39,239 nt of DNA from CAKXIK01 sp050947015 (GCA_050947015.1 JBMNVT010000020.1:1-39239), one strand, 5' to 3'; shown: positions 17,098-26,541, counted from the stretch's first letter. Notes: a model not told the origin generated them from the letters alone. Made by a program: numbers and translations.

Positions 17098-17442
17098 AAC
17101 GGCAGGGCAGCTTTGTTTGCAACTGAGTTTTTGAGGGCGGCGACCGCCTAAATAATGAAGAGGAAAATGGACAACCTATTTACCGGCGCGGGTCGGCACA
17201 CAGAGTGCTTTCCTGTTCTGAAAGCTCTGCACCTGCGTGACATGCGGTTTGTCGGTTCCGGAATTTTTGCCGCCAAACGGCCGGCGCGGCAAGCAGAAAA
17301 AGAGAAACGACAAATTAGTAACTTAACAGTTATAAAAAATAAAGTAATCTTTTGTTACTATTATATCGGAACAAGTTTATAAAATCAAGAAAATTGTAAA
17401 CTTATTTTTTAAAAGATTATTGCGAAGAAAAATAAAAATAAG
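17098..17442. other. Intergenic region, mostly featureless and AT-rich to the right
   Basis: Apart from the two promoter zones flanking it I see no convincing gene. A short open frame beginning at 17155 has no ribosome site or recognisable protein pattern. TAACT-TAAC-AGTTA near 17313-17326 is a short inverted repeat of unknown meaning. Base composition turns strongly AT-rich from about 17,310 to the promoter at 17,518. Confidence 0.4.
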
Positions 17443-17494
17443 ATTTGTGCATTTTCACATAATAAATAAAAATAATTAGAATTAGTGCACAAAT
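17443..17494. promoter_or_regulatory. Inverted pair of ATTTGTGCA sites upstream of the importer promoter
   Basis: ATTTGTGCA at 17443-17451 and its reverse complement TGCACAAAT at 17486-17494 have centres 43 bp apart, about four helical turns. They lie directly upstream of the consensus promoter at 17518. The position fits an activator or a looping repressor. The same core occurs as a palindrome at the second GH130 promoter (26626-26638). Confidence 0.5.
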
Positions 17495-17517
17495 GATTTG
17501 TTTTTGTAAATTTATTA

Positions 17518-17546
17518 TTGACATATTTACTGACGACTGATATAAT
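17518..17546 (+). promoter_or_regulatory. Full-consensus sigma-A promoter of the sugar importer operon
   Basis: TTGACA (17518-17523), exactly 17 bp, TATAAT (17541-17546): a perfect match in both boxes and in spacing. Such a strong promoter normally needs tight repression. The start codon of the first permease is 52 bp downstream. Confidence 0.85.
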
Positions 17547-17598
17547 TCAATTGTAAAAAACGGATACGCTACTTCTAAATAATGTTAGGAGGAAAGTT

Positions 17599-18573
17599 AT
17601 GAAAACGGATCAATTGCAAATTAACAAAAATAAAAAAAGTAAGCATAAAAAACGATGGACAAGGGACGATACAGAACTCAGCCTGCTGGGGCTTCCCTGT
17701 TTTCTCTGGTTTGCTATTTTTGCTTTTCTTCCCATGTTCGGCATCATTATCGCGTTTAAGACGTTCAAAATTGCACCCGGACACAGCTTTCTTTACAGTT
17801 TGATGAAGAGCGACTGGGTAGGATTCAGAAATTTCAAATTCTTCGTTGAATCCAATGCGTTTGGAATGCTGCTGCGCAACACGGTGCTTTATAATGTTGT
17901 ATTTATCATTTTGGGCGCATTGATTCCGGTGGCGCTGGCCATTATTATCAGCCAGATTTACAACAAACGCGCCGGCAAGGTTTATCAGACGATGATGTTT
18001 TTTCCGCACTTTATGTCGTGGGTTGTCGTCAGTTATTTTGTTTACGCGTTTCTCAGCCCGGACAAAGGGCTGATGAACAGCGTGATCCGATCACTGGGCG
18101 GACAAACGGTTCAGTGGTATTCCGAAGCGAAATACTGGCCGTTTATTCTGGTGTTTATGCAGGTGTGGAAAACGGTTGGTTACAGCATGGTCGTTTACCT
18201 TGCAAGCATTACGGGAATTGACCAGAGCCTTTACGAGGCGGCAGTAATTGATGGCGCATCCAAATGGCAGCAGGCAAAATACATTACGCTGCCAAGCATC
18301 AAGTCGGTTGTTGTGATGATGTTTATTTTAAATGTCGGCAGGATTTTTTATTCCGATTTCGGTTTGTTTTATCAGGTTACGCAGCATATTCCGAATTCGC
18401 TGTATACCACGGTATCCACGTTTGACACTTATATCTATAATGCGATCCGCACCAACGCGCCGATCGGTCAGACGGCGGCGGCTTCGTTTTTCCAGTCGAT
18501 TGCATGCTGCATTACAATTTTAATTGCAAACTTTATTGTGTCCAAAATTGATGCGGACAGCGCAATTATTTGA
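17599..18573 (+). CDS. CUT1 sugar ABC transporter permease (LplB type)
   Basis: 324 residues; ATG 17599 with TAGGAGG upstream. A basic N-terminus precedes six transmembrane helices, the first in LPCFLWFAIFAFLPMFGIIIAF. The EAA loop that docks the ATPase is at about residues 213-229 (EAAVIDGASKWQQAKYI). The extended, Lys-rich N-terminus and the FKTFKIAPG segment are typical of the LplB branch of binding-protein-dependent sugar permeases. It is the first gene of the operon and forms the channel with the next permease. No ATPase gene is present nearby. CUT1 systems in Firmicutes often share an MsmX-like ATPase encoded elsewhere. Confidence 0.9.
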   Translation: MKTDQLQINKNKKSKHKKRWTRDDTELSLLGLPCFLWFAIFAFLPMFGIIIAFKTFKIAPGHSFLYSLMKSDWVGFRNFKFFVESNAFGMLLRNTVLYNVVFIILGALIPVALAIIISQIYNKRAGKVYQTMMFFPHFMSWVVVSYFVYAFLSPDKGLMNSVIRSLGGQTVQWYSEAKYWPFILVFMQVWKTVGYSMVVYLASITGIDQSLYEAAVIDGASKWQQAKYITLPSIKSVVVMMFILNVGRIFYSDFGLFYQVTQHIPNSLYTTVSTFDTYIYNAIRTNAPIGQTAAASFFQSIACCITILIANFIVSKIDADSAII

Positions 18574-18590
18574 GAAGGAGGAAAGAAGCT

Positions 18591-19523
18591 GTGAGCAGGA
18601 AAACGATTGGTTCCAAAACAGAGCAGCTGAACCGGCTGAACCGGATTAAGCCGGCGACCAACGTGATATTCAATATTTTGCTGCTGCTCTTTGCCGTCAT
18701 GTGCATTGTTCCTCTGGTTCTGGTGTTTATGGTTTCCATTTCTTCAGAGGCGTCCCTGGCGGTCAATGGGTATCAGTTTGTCCCAAGTTCCTTTTCCGGT
18801 GCGGCATATTCGTTTTTGTGGAACGAGCGTGCAACCATTCTGCATGCGCTGTGGATCTCCATTTTGGTAACGGTGCTGGGAACAGTGCTCGGTTTGTTTT
18901 TGACGACTACGATGGGCTATGTGCTTAGCCGGCCGGGCTTTAGGCTGAAAGGCTTTTTCACTTACGTTGTGTTTATTCCCATGATCTTCAACGGTGGCAT
19001 GCTGGCAAATTATGTGGTAACAAACAATCTGTTGGGGCTTGGAAACAACATTTTGGCACTGATTCTTCCACTGGCCGTTTCGTCGTTCAATATCATCATC
19101 TGCAAAACATTTTTCAAGAGCACGATTCCGGAATCCATTATTGAATCCGCAAAGATGGACGGCGCTACACAGTTCCGGATTTTTGGCAGCATTGTTCTTC
19201 CGATTTCAAAGCCGGTGCTCGCTACCATTGGGCTGTTTCTTTCGTTTGGTTACTGGAACGACTGGTTTCAGTCCAGCCTTTATATTACGGACGGCAGTCT
19301 GTTCTCGCTGCAGGCACTGCTGAACAAGATGATTACGCAGATTCAGTATATCGCCAGCAATCCGTCGGCGGGCGCGTCTCTGCAGCAGTATATCAGCCAG
19401 ATGCCGACGGAGGGTGTACGAATGGCGATTGCGGTTGTGGTTGTTATCCCGATTGCCTGCGCCTATCCATTCTTTCAGAAATATTTTATTTCCGGTCTGA
19501 CCATCGGCGCCGTCAAGGGATGA
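18591..19523 (+). CDS. CUT1 sugar ABC transporter permease (YtcP/LplC type)
   Basis: 310 residues from GTG 18591, which has AAGGAGG at 18575-18581. A longer reading from 18570 would put that ribosome site inside the gene and is rejected. Six transmembrane segments begin at NVIFNILLLLFAVMCIVPLVL. The EAA loop is at about residues 184-203 (ESAKMDGATQFRIFGSIVLP). The protein ends FQKYFISGLTIGAVKG, the standard C-terminus of this branch. It begins 17 bp after the first permease and is followed after 78 bp by the binding lipoprotein, the usual permease-permease-binding protein order. Confidence 0.9.
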   Translation: MSRKTIGSKTEQLNRLNRIKPATNVIFNILLLLFAVMCIVPLVLVFMVSISSEASLAVNGYQFVPSSFSGAAYSFLWNERATILHALWISILVTVLGTVLGLFLTTTMGYVLSRPGFRLKGFFTYVVFIPMIFNGGMLANYVVTNNLLGLGNNILALILPLAVSSFNIIICKTFFKSTIPESIIESAKMDGATQFRIFGSIVLPISKPVLATIGLFLSFGYWNDWFQSSLYITDGSLFSLQALLNKMITQIQYIASNPSAGASLQQYISQMPTEGVRMAIAVVVVIPIACAYPFFQKYFISGLTIGAVKG

Positions 19524-19601
19524 GCCGATGCATTGACAGGGCTGCAAAAGCAGTTTGCTTTTACACATAATAAACGCACAATTTTAAGGAGGAAAATCTG
19601 T

Positions 19602-21059
19602 ATGAAAGTAAAAAAACTTTTCGCACTTGCTCTGGCGGCTGTGACGGCGCTTTCCATTACCGCCTGCAAACCTGCTGAAACGTCTTCTGCGGCGAGCGGA
19701 AGCGGAGCGCAGCCTTCGAAAGAGGTTGTCAACCTCAAATGGGTCATGGTCGGCAACGGTATGCCCACCAATTATGACGCTTGGAAGGCGAACATCAACA
19801 AATATTTGGAAGAGAAAATCGGCGTCAACATCGATGTTGAAGTAGTAGCGTGGGGTGACTGGCAAAGCCGCCGCAGCGTAATCGTAAACACTGTCGGCGA
19901 CTACGACATTCTCTTTACCGACATGGGAACTTACGCGAGTGACGTTCGCCTGAATGCCTTTGCGGACATTACCAACACTGTGCAGTCCGCGGCTTCGGAG
20001 CTTTACAAGGAAATCCCCGCCGATTACTGGGAAGCCTGCAAAATTGACGGCAAGATTTATGCGGTTCCAACCTACAAGGACAGCTCCGCAACACAATACT
20101 TTGTCTGGGATAAGGAACTGCTGGATAAGTATAAGCTGGATGTTTCCAAGCTCCATACGCTGGACAGCCTGACCGATGCCCTGACCACGATCAAGAACGG
20201 AGAAAACACCGCGCCGTTCATCCTTGCTTCCGACGGACTGGGCGCTCTTACCGGCTGGTACGACCGCATGGGAACCGGGATGCCGGCGATCGGCGTTCGT
20301 TACGATGACAACAATCGCAAGGTTGTCGCTGTGTTTGAGCAGGAAGACGTTATGAACGACCTTAAAACACTGAATCAATGGTACAAAGCCGGCCTGATTA
20401 ATCAGGATGCCGCCACACTGGCCGAAGCGCCGAAATACCGCGCCTGCTTTGTGGCGCAGGGCTGGAGCGGTGCCGCCACCACAACCTGGGGCCCGAACAT
20501 GGGCAAGGAAGCCGTTGCGTACCAGTGGGGAGATACCGTTGCCTCCAACGACACGGTTCAGGGCTCTCTAAACTGCATCTCCTCCAACTGCAAAAATCCG
20601 GACAAGGCGCTTGCGTTCCTGCAGCTGGTCAACACCGATTCCAAGGTTCGCGATGCGTTTTACTACGGTCTCGAAGGGGATAATTTCACTTACACCTCTG
20701 ACAACAGGGTTCACCGCAACAATACGGAATGGAGCATGGCGGGTTATACGCAGGGCACGTTCTTCAATGTTACTCAGCTGGACGACGTTGATTTTAACCA
20801 GTGGGATGAAGTGAAAACCCTGAATGAAAATGCAAAGGCTTCGGTGCTGCTTGGCTTTACGTTTGATCCAACCGACTACGCCGATCAGATTGCGAACTGC
20901 ACTGCCATCTTTGAGCGCTACAAGGGCGAACTTCTCACCGGCACTGCCGATCCGGAAACTACTGTTGCCGCCATGATGAAGGAAATGCGTGCCGCCGGTT
21001 TTGACGATTTGCTTGCGGCTGCACAGGAGCAGATTAACAACCATTTCAAAGCAGATTGA
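19602..21059 (+). CDS. Extracellular sugar-binding lipoprotein of the ABC importer
   Basis: 485 residues from ATG 19602, preceded by AAGGAGG. A lipoprotein signal (MKVKKLFALALAAVTALSIT, then AC) places the lipid-modified cysteine at residue 22. A Ser/Ala-rich linker (about 25-40) leads to a family-1-like solute-binding fold (VVNLKWVMVGNGMPTNYDAW; DYDILFTDMGTYASDVRLNAFADIT; then YAVPTYKDSS). It captures the oligosaccharide outside the membrane and delivers it to the two permeases. The branch that pairs with LplB/YtcP permeases transports complex or host-derived oligosaccharides. Specificity here can only be guessed from the mannosidase and GH130 genes downstream. Confidence 0.88.
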   Translation: MKVKKLFALALAAVTALSITACKPAETSSAASGSGAQPSKEVVNLKWVMVGNGMPTNYDAWKANINKYLEEKIGVNIDVEVVAWGDWQSRRSVIVNTVGDYDILFTDMGTYASDVRLNAFADITNTVQSAASELYKEIPADYWEACKIDGKIYAVPTYKDSSATQYFVWDKELLDKYKLDVSKLHTLDSLTDALTTIKNGENTAPFILASDGLGALTGWYDRMGTGMPAIGVRYDDNNRKVVAVFEQEDVMNDLKTLNQWYKAGLINQDAATLAEAPKYRACFVAQGWSGAATTTWGPNMGKEAVAYQWGDTVASNDTVQGSLNCISSNCKNPDKALAFLQLVNTDSKVRDAFYYGLEGDNFTYTSDNRVHRNNTEWSMAGYTQGTFFNVTQLDDVDFNQWDEVKTLNENAKASVLLGFTFDPTDYADQIANCTAIFERYKGELLTGTADPETTVAAMMKEMRAAGFDDLLAAAQEQINNHFKAD

Positions 21060-21114
21060 CAAGTACTTCAAATAAGATGTATTTGGCCGGCTGCACAACA
21101 AATGCATGGTTTAT

Positions 21115-21142
21115 GGGGAAACCTTCGGGTTTCCCTATTTTC
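21115..21142 (+). terminator. UUCG-loop hairpin, probable attenuating terminator after the binding protein
   Basis: GGGAAACC (21116-21123), loop TTCG, GGTTTCCC (21128-21135), then TATTTTC. The T-run is short, so read-through into GH130 is likely. Such sites let the binding protein be made in excess over the enzymes. Confidence 0.6.
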
Positions 21143-21189
21143 AAGGACGAACAAAAAACCACATTTGATTATTCTGAAGGAGAATTTGC

Positions 21190-22179
21190 ATGAGCAAAAT
21201 AATAGGAAAGCCTCTACCCGGCATGCCGTGGCAGGAAAAACCTGCCGGAGAGGATCTGCCGGTCTGGCGTTATTCCCAAAACCCGATTTTGGGCCGGCGC
21301 GCGACGAAAAATTCAAACAGCGTGTTTAACAGCGCTGTTGTACCATTTCGCGACGGTTACGCAGGCGTGTTCCGCTGCGACAGCCGCTCCGTCAGTATGG
21401 ATCTCTTTGCGGGCTTCAGCAAGGACGGATTGCACTGGAACATTAATGACGAACCGATTGTTTTTTCCGGTGCAGACCCGGAAATTTTGAAACGGGAATA
21501 CCGTTACGACGCCCGTGTGTGTTATCTGGACGGCCATTATTATATCACCTGGTGCAACGGCTACCACGGACCGACGATCGGGGTCGCGTATACTGACGAT
21601 TTTAAAACGTTTACGCAGCTTGAAAATGCATTTTTGCCTTATAACCGCAACGGGGTTCTTTTTCCACGCAAAATCGGCGGGGAATATATGATGTTGAGCC
21701 GCCCGAGCGACACCGGGCACACGCCCTTCGGCGATATTTTTGTCAGCCGCAGCCCCGACCTGAAATACTGGGGCTGCCACCGCTATGTGATGGGAACGGT
21801 CAAGGGCGACGAGTCTGCGTGGCAGTCTACAAAAATCGGCCCGGGGCCGACGCCGATTGAAACCGACGAGGGATGGCTGCTGATTTATCACGGCGTGCTT
21901 ACCACCTGCAACGGTTATGTTTATCGCATGGGTGTTGCCTTGCTGGATTTAGACGAGCCGTGGAAGGTGAAGGCCCGTTCGCGCGACTATATTTTGGCTC
22001 CCTATGAGCTGTACGAATGCGTCGGCGACGTGCCGAACGTCGTGTTTCCGTGTGCGGCGCTGGCCGATTCTTCCACCGGCCGCATTGCAATTTATTACGG
22101 CTGTGCCGACACCGTCACCGGCTTGGCGTTTACCACCGTGGACGAGCTGATGAGGGTAATGCGTGAAAGACCGCTGTAA
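21190..22179 (+). CDS. GH130 family glycoside phosphorylase (mannoside phosphorylase-like)
   Basis: 329 residues; ATG 21190 with GAAGGAG upstream. A five-bladed beta-propeller of the GH130 type: RYSQNPILGRR at the start, SVFNSAVVPFRDGYAGVFR, and the catalytic Asp region YDARVCYLDGHYYITW (D107). Later GH130 landmarks include FPRKIGGEYMML, KIGPGPTPIETDEGWLLIYHGV and IYYGCADTV near the end. GH130 enzymes cleave beta-mannosides with phosphate, giving mannose 1-phosphate, and act in the cytoplasm on imported disaccharides such as Man-GlcNAc or Man-Glc. Its place between the importer and an alpha-mannosidase supports a mannose-containing oligosaccharide. The exact acceptor sugar is unknown. Confidence 0.88.
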   Translation: MSKIIGKPLPGMPWQEKPAGEDLPVWRYSQNPILGRRATKNSNSVFNSAVVPFRDGYAGVFRCDSRSVSMDLFAGFSKDGLHWNINDEPIVFSGADPEILKREYRYDARVCYLDGHYYITWCNGYHGPTIGVAYTDDFKTFTQLENAFLPYNRNGVLFPRKIGGEYMMLSRPSDTGHTPFGDIFVSRSPDLKYWGCHRYVMGTVKGDESAWQSTKIGPGPTPIETDEGWLLIYHGVLTTCNGYVYRMGVALLDLDEPWKVKARSRDYILAPYELYECVGDVPNVVFPCAALADSSTGRIAIYYGCADTVTGLAFTTVDELMRVMRERPL

Positions 22180-22232
22180 AGCAGAAAAAGACAGCCGTTG
22201 CTCCGGCTGCGCGGAAAGGATTGGTTGCGTTC

Positions 22233-25200
22233 ATGGAATTTCTGGATAAAAGGGTAAGGGTGATTTGCGACGAACTGAAACGCCTGCGTATCAAGCAGCG
22301 CGTTGCAGTGAACGACCTGTGCTATAAAACGGGGAATTTTATTCACCCGGCAGACGCGGACGCGGATGCACAGGAATGGCTTCCGTTTGACAGCCGCACC
22401 ATGCACTGGTATGGGCCGGACAGGCATTACTGGTTCCGTGCGCAATTTACGGTGCCGCAAAAGCTGGACGGAAAGCCGTTGTGGATGCATGTCCGCACTC
22501 AAATTGAAGAATGGGATGACGGCAAAAATCCACAGTTCCTGCTGTTTGTCAATGGCAAGGCGACACAGGGGCTCGACATGAATCACCGCGACGTTTTTCT
22601 TTGTGAAAAGGCGCGGGCGGGCGAGCAGCTTTGTCTGGAACTGCAGTCATATACGGGGACGCTGCACAGTGAGTTTAACCTGATCGTTGAAATGCAGGAG
22701 GTCGATCCTGAGATTGAAGCGCTGTACTACGACCTGTCGGTTCCGCTGGAAGCGTTTTCCCGAATGGAGCGAGATGACAGAAACAGAATGCTGATTGAAA
22801 ACGCACTCAACGAAGCGGTCAACCGGCTCGACCTGCGCAACGCATATTCCGCCGAATTTTACGCTTCGCTGCGCGAGGCTTCGGCATATTTGCAGCAGGC
22901 GCTTTATACGGAGCTTGCCGGGTCTGAGGACGTGATTGCCAGCTGCATCGGCCATACGCATATTGATGTTGCGTGGTGGTGGACGGTGGAACAGACAAGG
23001 GAAAAGGTTGGCCGCAGCTTTGCCACCGTGCTCAAGTTGATGGAGGAATATCCCGATTACCGTTTTATGTCAAGCCAGCCGCAGCTTTATCAGTTTTTAA
23101 AGGATCGGTATCCGGAGCTTTATGAGCGGCTGAAGCAGCGCGTAAAGGAACAGCGCTGGGAACCGGAGGGCGGCATGTGGCTGGAAGCCGACTGCAACCT
23201 GACTTCTGGCGAAAGTCTGGTGCGTCAGTTTGTGAACGGCAAGCGGTTTTTCCGCGAGGAATTCGGCGTGGATAACCGGATTCTCTGGCTGCCGGATGTT
23301 TTTGGCTATTCCGGTGCGCTGCCGCAGATTATGAAAAAGTGCGGCATCGATTATTTTATGACCACCAAGCTTTCGTGGAACCAGTTCAACAAAGTGCCGT
23401 TCGATACGTTTGAGTGGCGCGGAATTGACGGCAGCGAGGTTTTGACGCATTTTATTTCAACGCTCGGCGTTGGGCAGGATGTTAAAAACTTTTTCACCAC
23501 CTACAACGGTATGCTGCACCCGGACGCCATTATGGGCGGCTGGGAGCGCTATCAGAACAAAGAGATTAACAATGATATCCTGATTGCGTTCGGCTATGGA
23601 GACGGGGGCGGGGGACCAACCCGCGAAATGCTTGAAACAAGCAAACGCATGGAAAAAGGGATCCGCGGGATTCCTAAGGTACGCCAGGTGTTTGCCCGCC
23701 GGTATTTTGATGAACTTGCGCAGAGAGTAAAGGGCAGCAAGCGCCTGCCCACCTGGGAAGGCGAGCTGTATTTTGAATATCACCGTGGAACCTACACCTC
23801 GATGGCGCGCAACAAACGCGCGAACCGGAAAAGCGAGCTGGGTCTAATGGATTTGGAGCTGCTGAGCGTTCTGGCGGCGCCGCGGGTGGAGTATCCTGTG
23901 CAGCAGCTCAACGAGATGTGGAAAAATGTTCTGCTGAATCAGTTTCATGACATTTTGCCCGGCACCTCCATTCACGAGGTCTATGAGGTGACGAAAAAGG
24001 AGTATGAGGCCATCGCCAAAACAATGGGCGAGCTGACACAGGAACGCCTGCTTGCGCTGACCCCGGAGGGAGACGGCGTAACGGTCTTCAACACAACCGG
24101 CAAGCTGCGCGGCGATGTTGTCAAGCTGGGCCGCTGCGAGGCCGCCGCGCTGACCGACGAATCCGGAGCGCTGTATCCGGTGCAGCAAACAGATGACGGA
24201 GCGGTCGCGTTTTTGCCCGCGCTGCCGGCGAAGGGCTTCAAAACCTTTGCGCCTGCTGCTGCGGCGGGTGTGCCGCAGGCGATAACCCTGAACGGCAATG
24301 TGCTGGAAACGCCGTTTTACCGTGCTGCAGTGGATGAAGACGGGCTTTTTACCAGTTTGTTTGACCGAAAGAACAACCGCGAGGTGGTTCGCTCCGGCGA
24401 ATGCATCAACCTGATGCGTGTCTATGAGGATAAGCCGATTTATTATGACAACTGGGATATCGACTGCTATTATACGGAAAAGTTCTGGGATGTGACCGAC
24501 CTGCAGCGCATGGAGTGGACCGAGCTTGGCCCGGTTCGCGCAACTCTGGAGCTGGAGCGCCGTGTGAGCAATTCGACGATTTTCCAGAAAATTCATTTTT
24601 ATGCCGACTGCCCGCGCATCGACTTTGAAACCCGGGTCGACTGGAAAGAGCATCAGCATCTGCTCAAGGTGCATTTTCCGGTGGATATCCATTCGGACGA
24701 GGCAACATTTGAAATTCAGTTTGGCAATGTGACGCGCAAAACCCACTTTAATACCAGTTGGGATCAGGCGCGGTTCGAAAGCTGCGGGCAAAAGTGGATC
24801 GACGTTTCCGAAGGACATTACGGCGTCAGCTTGCTCAACGACTGCAAATACGGCCATTCGGTACACGACGGGAACATGGCGATTACGCTGATTAAATCCG
24901 GTATTGAACCGAACCCCACGACCGATCAGGAAAAGCATGTGTTTACTTATGCGCTCTATCCGCACGCGGAGACCTGGCGCGGCGCCGAAACGGTGGCACA
25001 GGCGTATTTCCTCAATCAGCCGGCTTATGCAGTTGTCGGCGGCAGACCGGGAGATGCTTTTTCTCTGGCTTCGACCGATGCGAAGAACGTCGTTGTGGAA
25101 ACAATTAAGCAGGCCGAAGACGAAAACGGCGTTATCGTCCGTATGTATGAGTGTGAAAACGCCCGCACACAGGCGACGCTGAACTGGAACCGTCCGTTTT

Positions 25201-25316
25201 CCGAGGTGCAAGAGTGCAATCTGCTTGAAGAGCCGATTCGGACTCTCCCGGCTCACGGCAATGAAATTCCGTTTACCATCCTCCCGTATGAAATTAAGAC
25301 CTTACGAATCCGCTGA
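22233..25316 (+). CDS. Alpha-mannosidase, GH38 family
   Basis: 1027 residues from ATG 22233. GGAAAGGA ends 12 bp upstream; an upstream in-frame TTG at 22221 directly touches it and is rejected. An N-terminal beta-rich accessory domain (about 1-230) precedes the GH38 catalytic domain with the zinc motif GHTHIDVAWWW (H241, H243, D245) and the nucleophile region WLPDVFGYS (D355). A second zinc-side His lies in NQFHDILPGTS. The C-terminal two-thirds is the middle three-helix bundle and beta-sandwich typical of the family (FEIQFGNVTRKTHF near 790-840). No signal peptide, so it acts in the cytoplasm, removing alpha-mannose from imported oligosaccharides such as N-glycan fragments. It is the last gene of the importer operon, ending 110 bp before a strong terminator. 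Confidence 0.92.
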   Translation: MEFLDKRVRVICDELKRLRIKQRVAVNDLCYKTGNFIHPADADADAQEWLPFDSRTMHWYGPDRHYWFRAQFTVPQKLDGKPLWMHVRTQIEEWDDGKNPQFLLFVNGKATQGLDMNHRDVFLCEKARAGEQLCLELQSYTGTLHSEFNLIVEMQEVDPEIEALYYDLSVPLEAFSRMERDDRNRMLIENALNEAVNRLDLRNAYSAEFYASLREASAYLQQALYTELAGSEDVIASCIGHTHIDVAWWWTVEQTREKVGRSFATVLKLMEEYPDYRFMSSQPQLYQFLKDRYPELYERLKQRVKEQRWEPEGGMWLEADCNLTSGESLVRQFVNGKRFFREEFGVDNRILWLPDVFGYSGALPQIMKKCGIDYFMTTKLSWNQFNKVPFDTFEWRGIDGSEVLTHFISTLGVGQDVKNFFTTYNGMLHPDAIMGGWERYQNKEINNDILIAFGYGDGGGGPTREMLETSKRMEKGIRGIPKVRQVFARRYFDELAQRVKGSKRLPTWEGELYFEYHRGTYTSMARNKRANRKSELGLMDLELLSVLAAPRVEYPVQQLNEMWKNVLLNQFHDILPGTSIHEVYEVTKKEYEAIAKTMGELTQERLLALTPEGDGVTVFNTTGKLRGDVVKLGRCEAAALTDESGALYPVQQTDDGAVAFLPALPAKGFKTFAPAAAAGVPQAITLNGNVLETPFYRAAVDEDGLFTSLFDRKNNREVVRSGECINLMRVYEDKPIYYDNWDIDCYYTEKFWDVTDLQRMEWTELGPVRATLELERRVSNSTIFQKIHFYADCPRIDFETRVDWKEHQHLLKVHFPVDIHSDEATFEIQFGNVTRKTHFNTSWDQARFESCGQKWIDVSEGHYGVSLLNDCKYGHSVHDGNMAITLIKSGIEPNPTTDQEKHVFTYALYPHAETWRGAETVAQAYFLNQPAYAVVGGRPGDAFSLASTDAKNVVVETIKQAEDENGVIVRMYECENARTQATLNWNRPFSEVQECNLLEEPIRTLPAHGNEIPFTILPYEIKTLRIR

Positions 25317-25427
25317 AGGTGAATGCGGCGCAATTTTGTGTGAGAGGCATCTGTGCCAAATGAACGGACACAATGACGAAATTTTTTGATGTTGGCTGAG
25401 GTCGACCGGTTTTAAACTTTCTGCAAA

Positions 25428-25475
25428 AACTGTGCCCATTCGTCTTTTCAGGCGAATGGGCACAGTTAATTTTTG
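25428..25475. terminator. Strong bidirectional terminator after GH38
   Basis: A 15-bp perfect stem, AACTGTGCCCATTCG (25428-25442) and CGAATGGGCACAGTT (25453-25467), with a 10-nt loop. AATTTTTG follows on the plus side and TTTTGC on the minus side. It separates the convergent GH38 and second GH130 genes. Confidence 0.9.
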
Positions 25476-25524
25476 TTATATCAAAAAGCATGTGACAACG
25501 CACATGGAAAAAACCGCGGTAGCG

Positions 25525-26541
25525 TTATTTTTCGCCGGATTCCAGACAGAGGCGCAGAAGATCGTCAACATTTGCAGTGGCGAGGCATTCGACCGTATCG
25601 CTTGCCCCATAATAAATCTTTACCTCTCCGCTTTCCTCCAGGATCATTCCGCCCGGGAAAATAACATTTGTGCGGAATCCTTCGTCAGTTTCCCATTTTG
25701 TTTCCGGCGCAAGCAGTGGCTGCCGGCAATAACCGAGGATCTTTCTGGGATCTTCCGGATCAAGGAGCATTAACCCTGCACAATAGCATTTTTGCCAGGT
25801 GTTTTCCCATCCGTTTTTGCCCCGACTGTGGTCAATCTGCACGGCATGAAACAGTGAAAGCCATCCTTTTTCCGTCCGGATCGGCGGTGCGCCGGGACCG
25901 ACTTTGTCGTTGGCAAACGGAACATCCTCAACGGCGAGCAGCAGAGAGCTGTCACCCCAGTAGCGCAAGTCGGGCGAATAAGAAATCCATGTATCGAACC
26001 GATCCATTCCGCCGCGGGAGTAGACCGGGAATGGGCGCTCCAAACGGACATATCTTCCGCCGATTTTTTCGGGAAACAGAACCATGTTCCGATTGTCAGG
26101 CACCGTCATGCTGAGAATCTGAATGTTGCTGAAATCTTCTGTTACTGCAATTCCGCCGCGAAGTCCGTGGCGTGTATCAACGGCAAAACAGAGATAACAT
26201 TTGCCTTCCAGAACCGTCAGTCTGGGGTCGTAAACACGCAGGATTTCCGGATCGCCCAACATTTCAGAATTCCAGAACGGCTTTGGAGAAACATCCCAGC
26301 GGATGCCATCGTCGCTGAATGCGATTCCGAGCTGTGTGCCGTGGTTTTCTTCTTCTCCCTTTTCAGAAAATCCGTAATCATCCCGAAATACCATCACGTA
26401 TTTTCCGTTGTATTTGGCTACTCCGGCGTTGAATACAAGGTCGGCCTTGTACGGCACATCGCGGCTGGAAAGGATCGGCGCTCCACCGTTCCAGCGGGTA
26501 ATCGCCGTGCTGCTGAGGTATTCCGGCATCATTTTTGGCAT
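25525..26541 (-). CDS. Second GH130 family glycoside phosphorylase/hydrolase
   Basis: 338 residues from ATG 26541-26539, with AGGAG 9 bp upstream; an upstream in-frame TTG (26550) is too close to that site. GH130 pattern: GGAPILSSRDVPYKADLVFNAG, VMVFRDD, and the catalytic Asp region RVYDPRLTVLEGKCYLCFAVDT (Asp about residue 105). FPEKIGGRYVRLERPF, KVGPGAPPIRTEKGW, VIFPGG and IYYGASDT follow. It is only distantly similar to the other GH130 in this locus, so the two probably act on different linkages. It is monocistronic, driven from its own promoter, and transcribed toward the GH38 gene. No signal peptide, so it is cytoplasmic. Confidence 0.88.
   Translation of the reverse strand: MPKMMPEYLSSTAITRWNGGAPILSSRDVPYKADLVFNAGVAKYNGKYVMVFRDDYGFSEKGEEENHGTQLGIAFSDDGIRWDVSPKPFWNSEMLGDPEILRVYDPRLTVLEGKCYLCFAVDTRHGLRGGIAVTEDFSNIQILSMTVPDNRNMVLFPEKIGGRYVRLERPFPVYSRGGMDRFDTWISYSPDLRYWGDSSLLLAVEDVPFANDKVGPGAPPIRTEKGWLSLFHAVQIDHSRGKNGWENTWQKCYCAGLMLLDPEDPRKILGYCRQPLLAPETKWETDEGFRTNVIFPGGMILEESGEVKIYYGASDTVECLATANVDDLLRLCLESGEK

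Noticed and set aside
17155..17382. Short plus-strand frame of 75 codons in the LacI/importer spacer
   Set aside because: No ribosome site, no recognisable motif, and composition changes within it; treated as non-coding.
23844..25256. Minus-strand frame of 470 codons inside the GH38 gene
   Set aside because: Antisense shadow of a certain GH38 gene with conserved zinc and nucleophile motifs.
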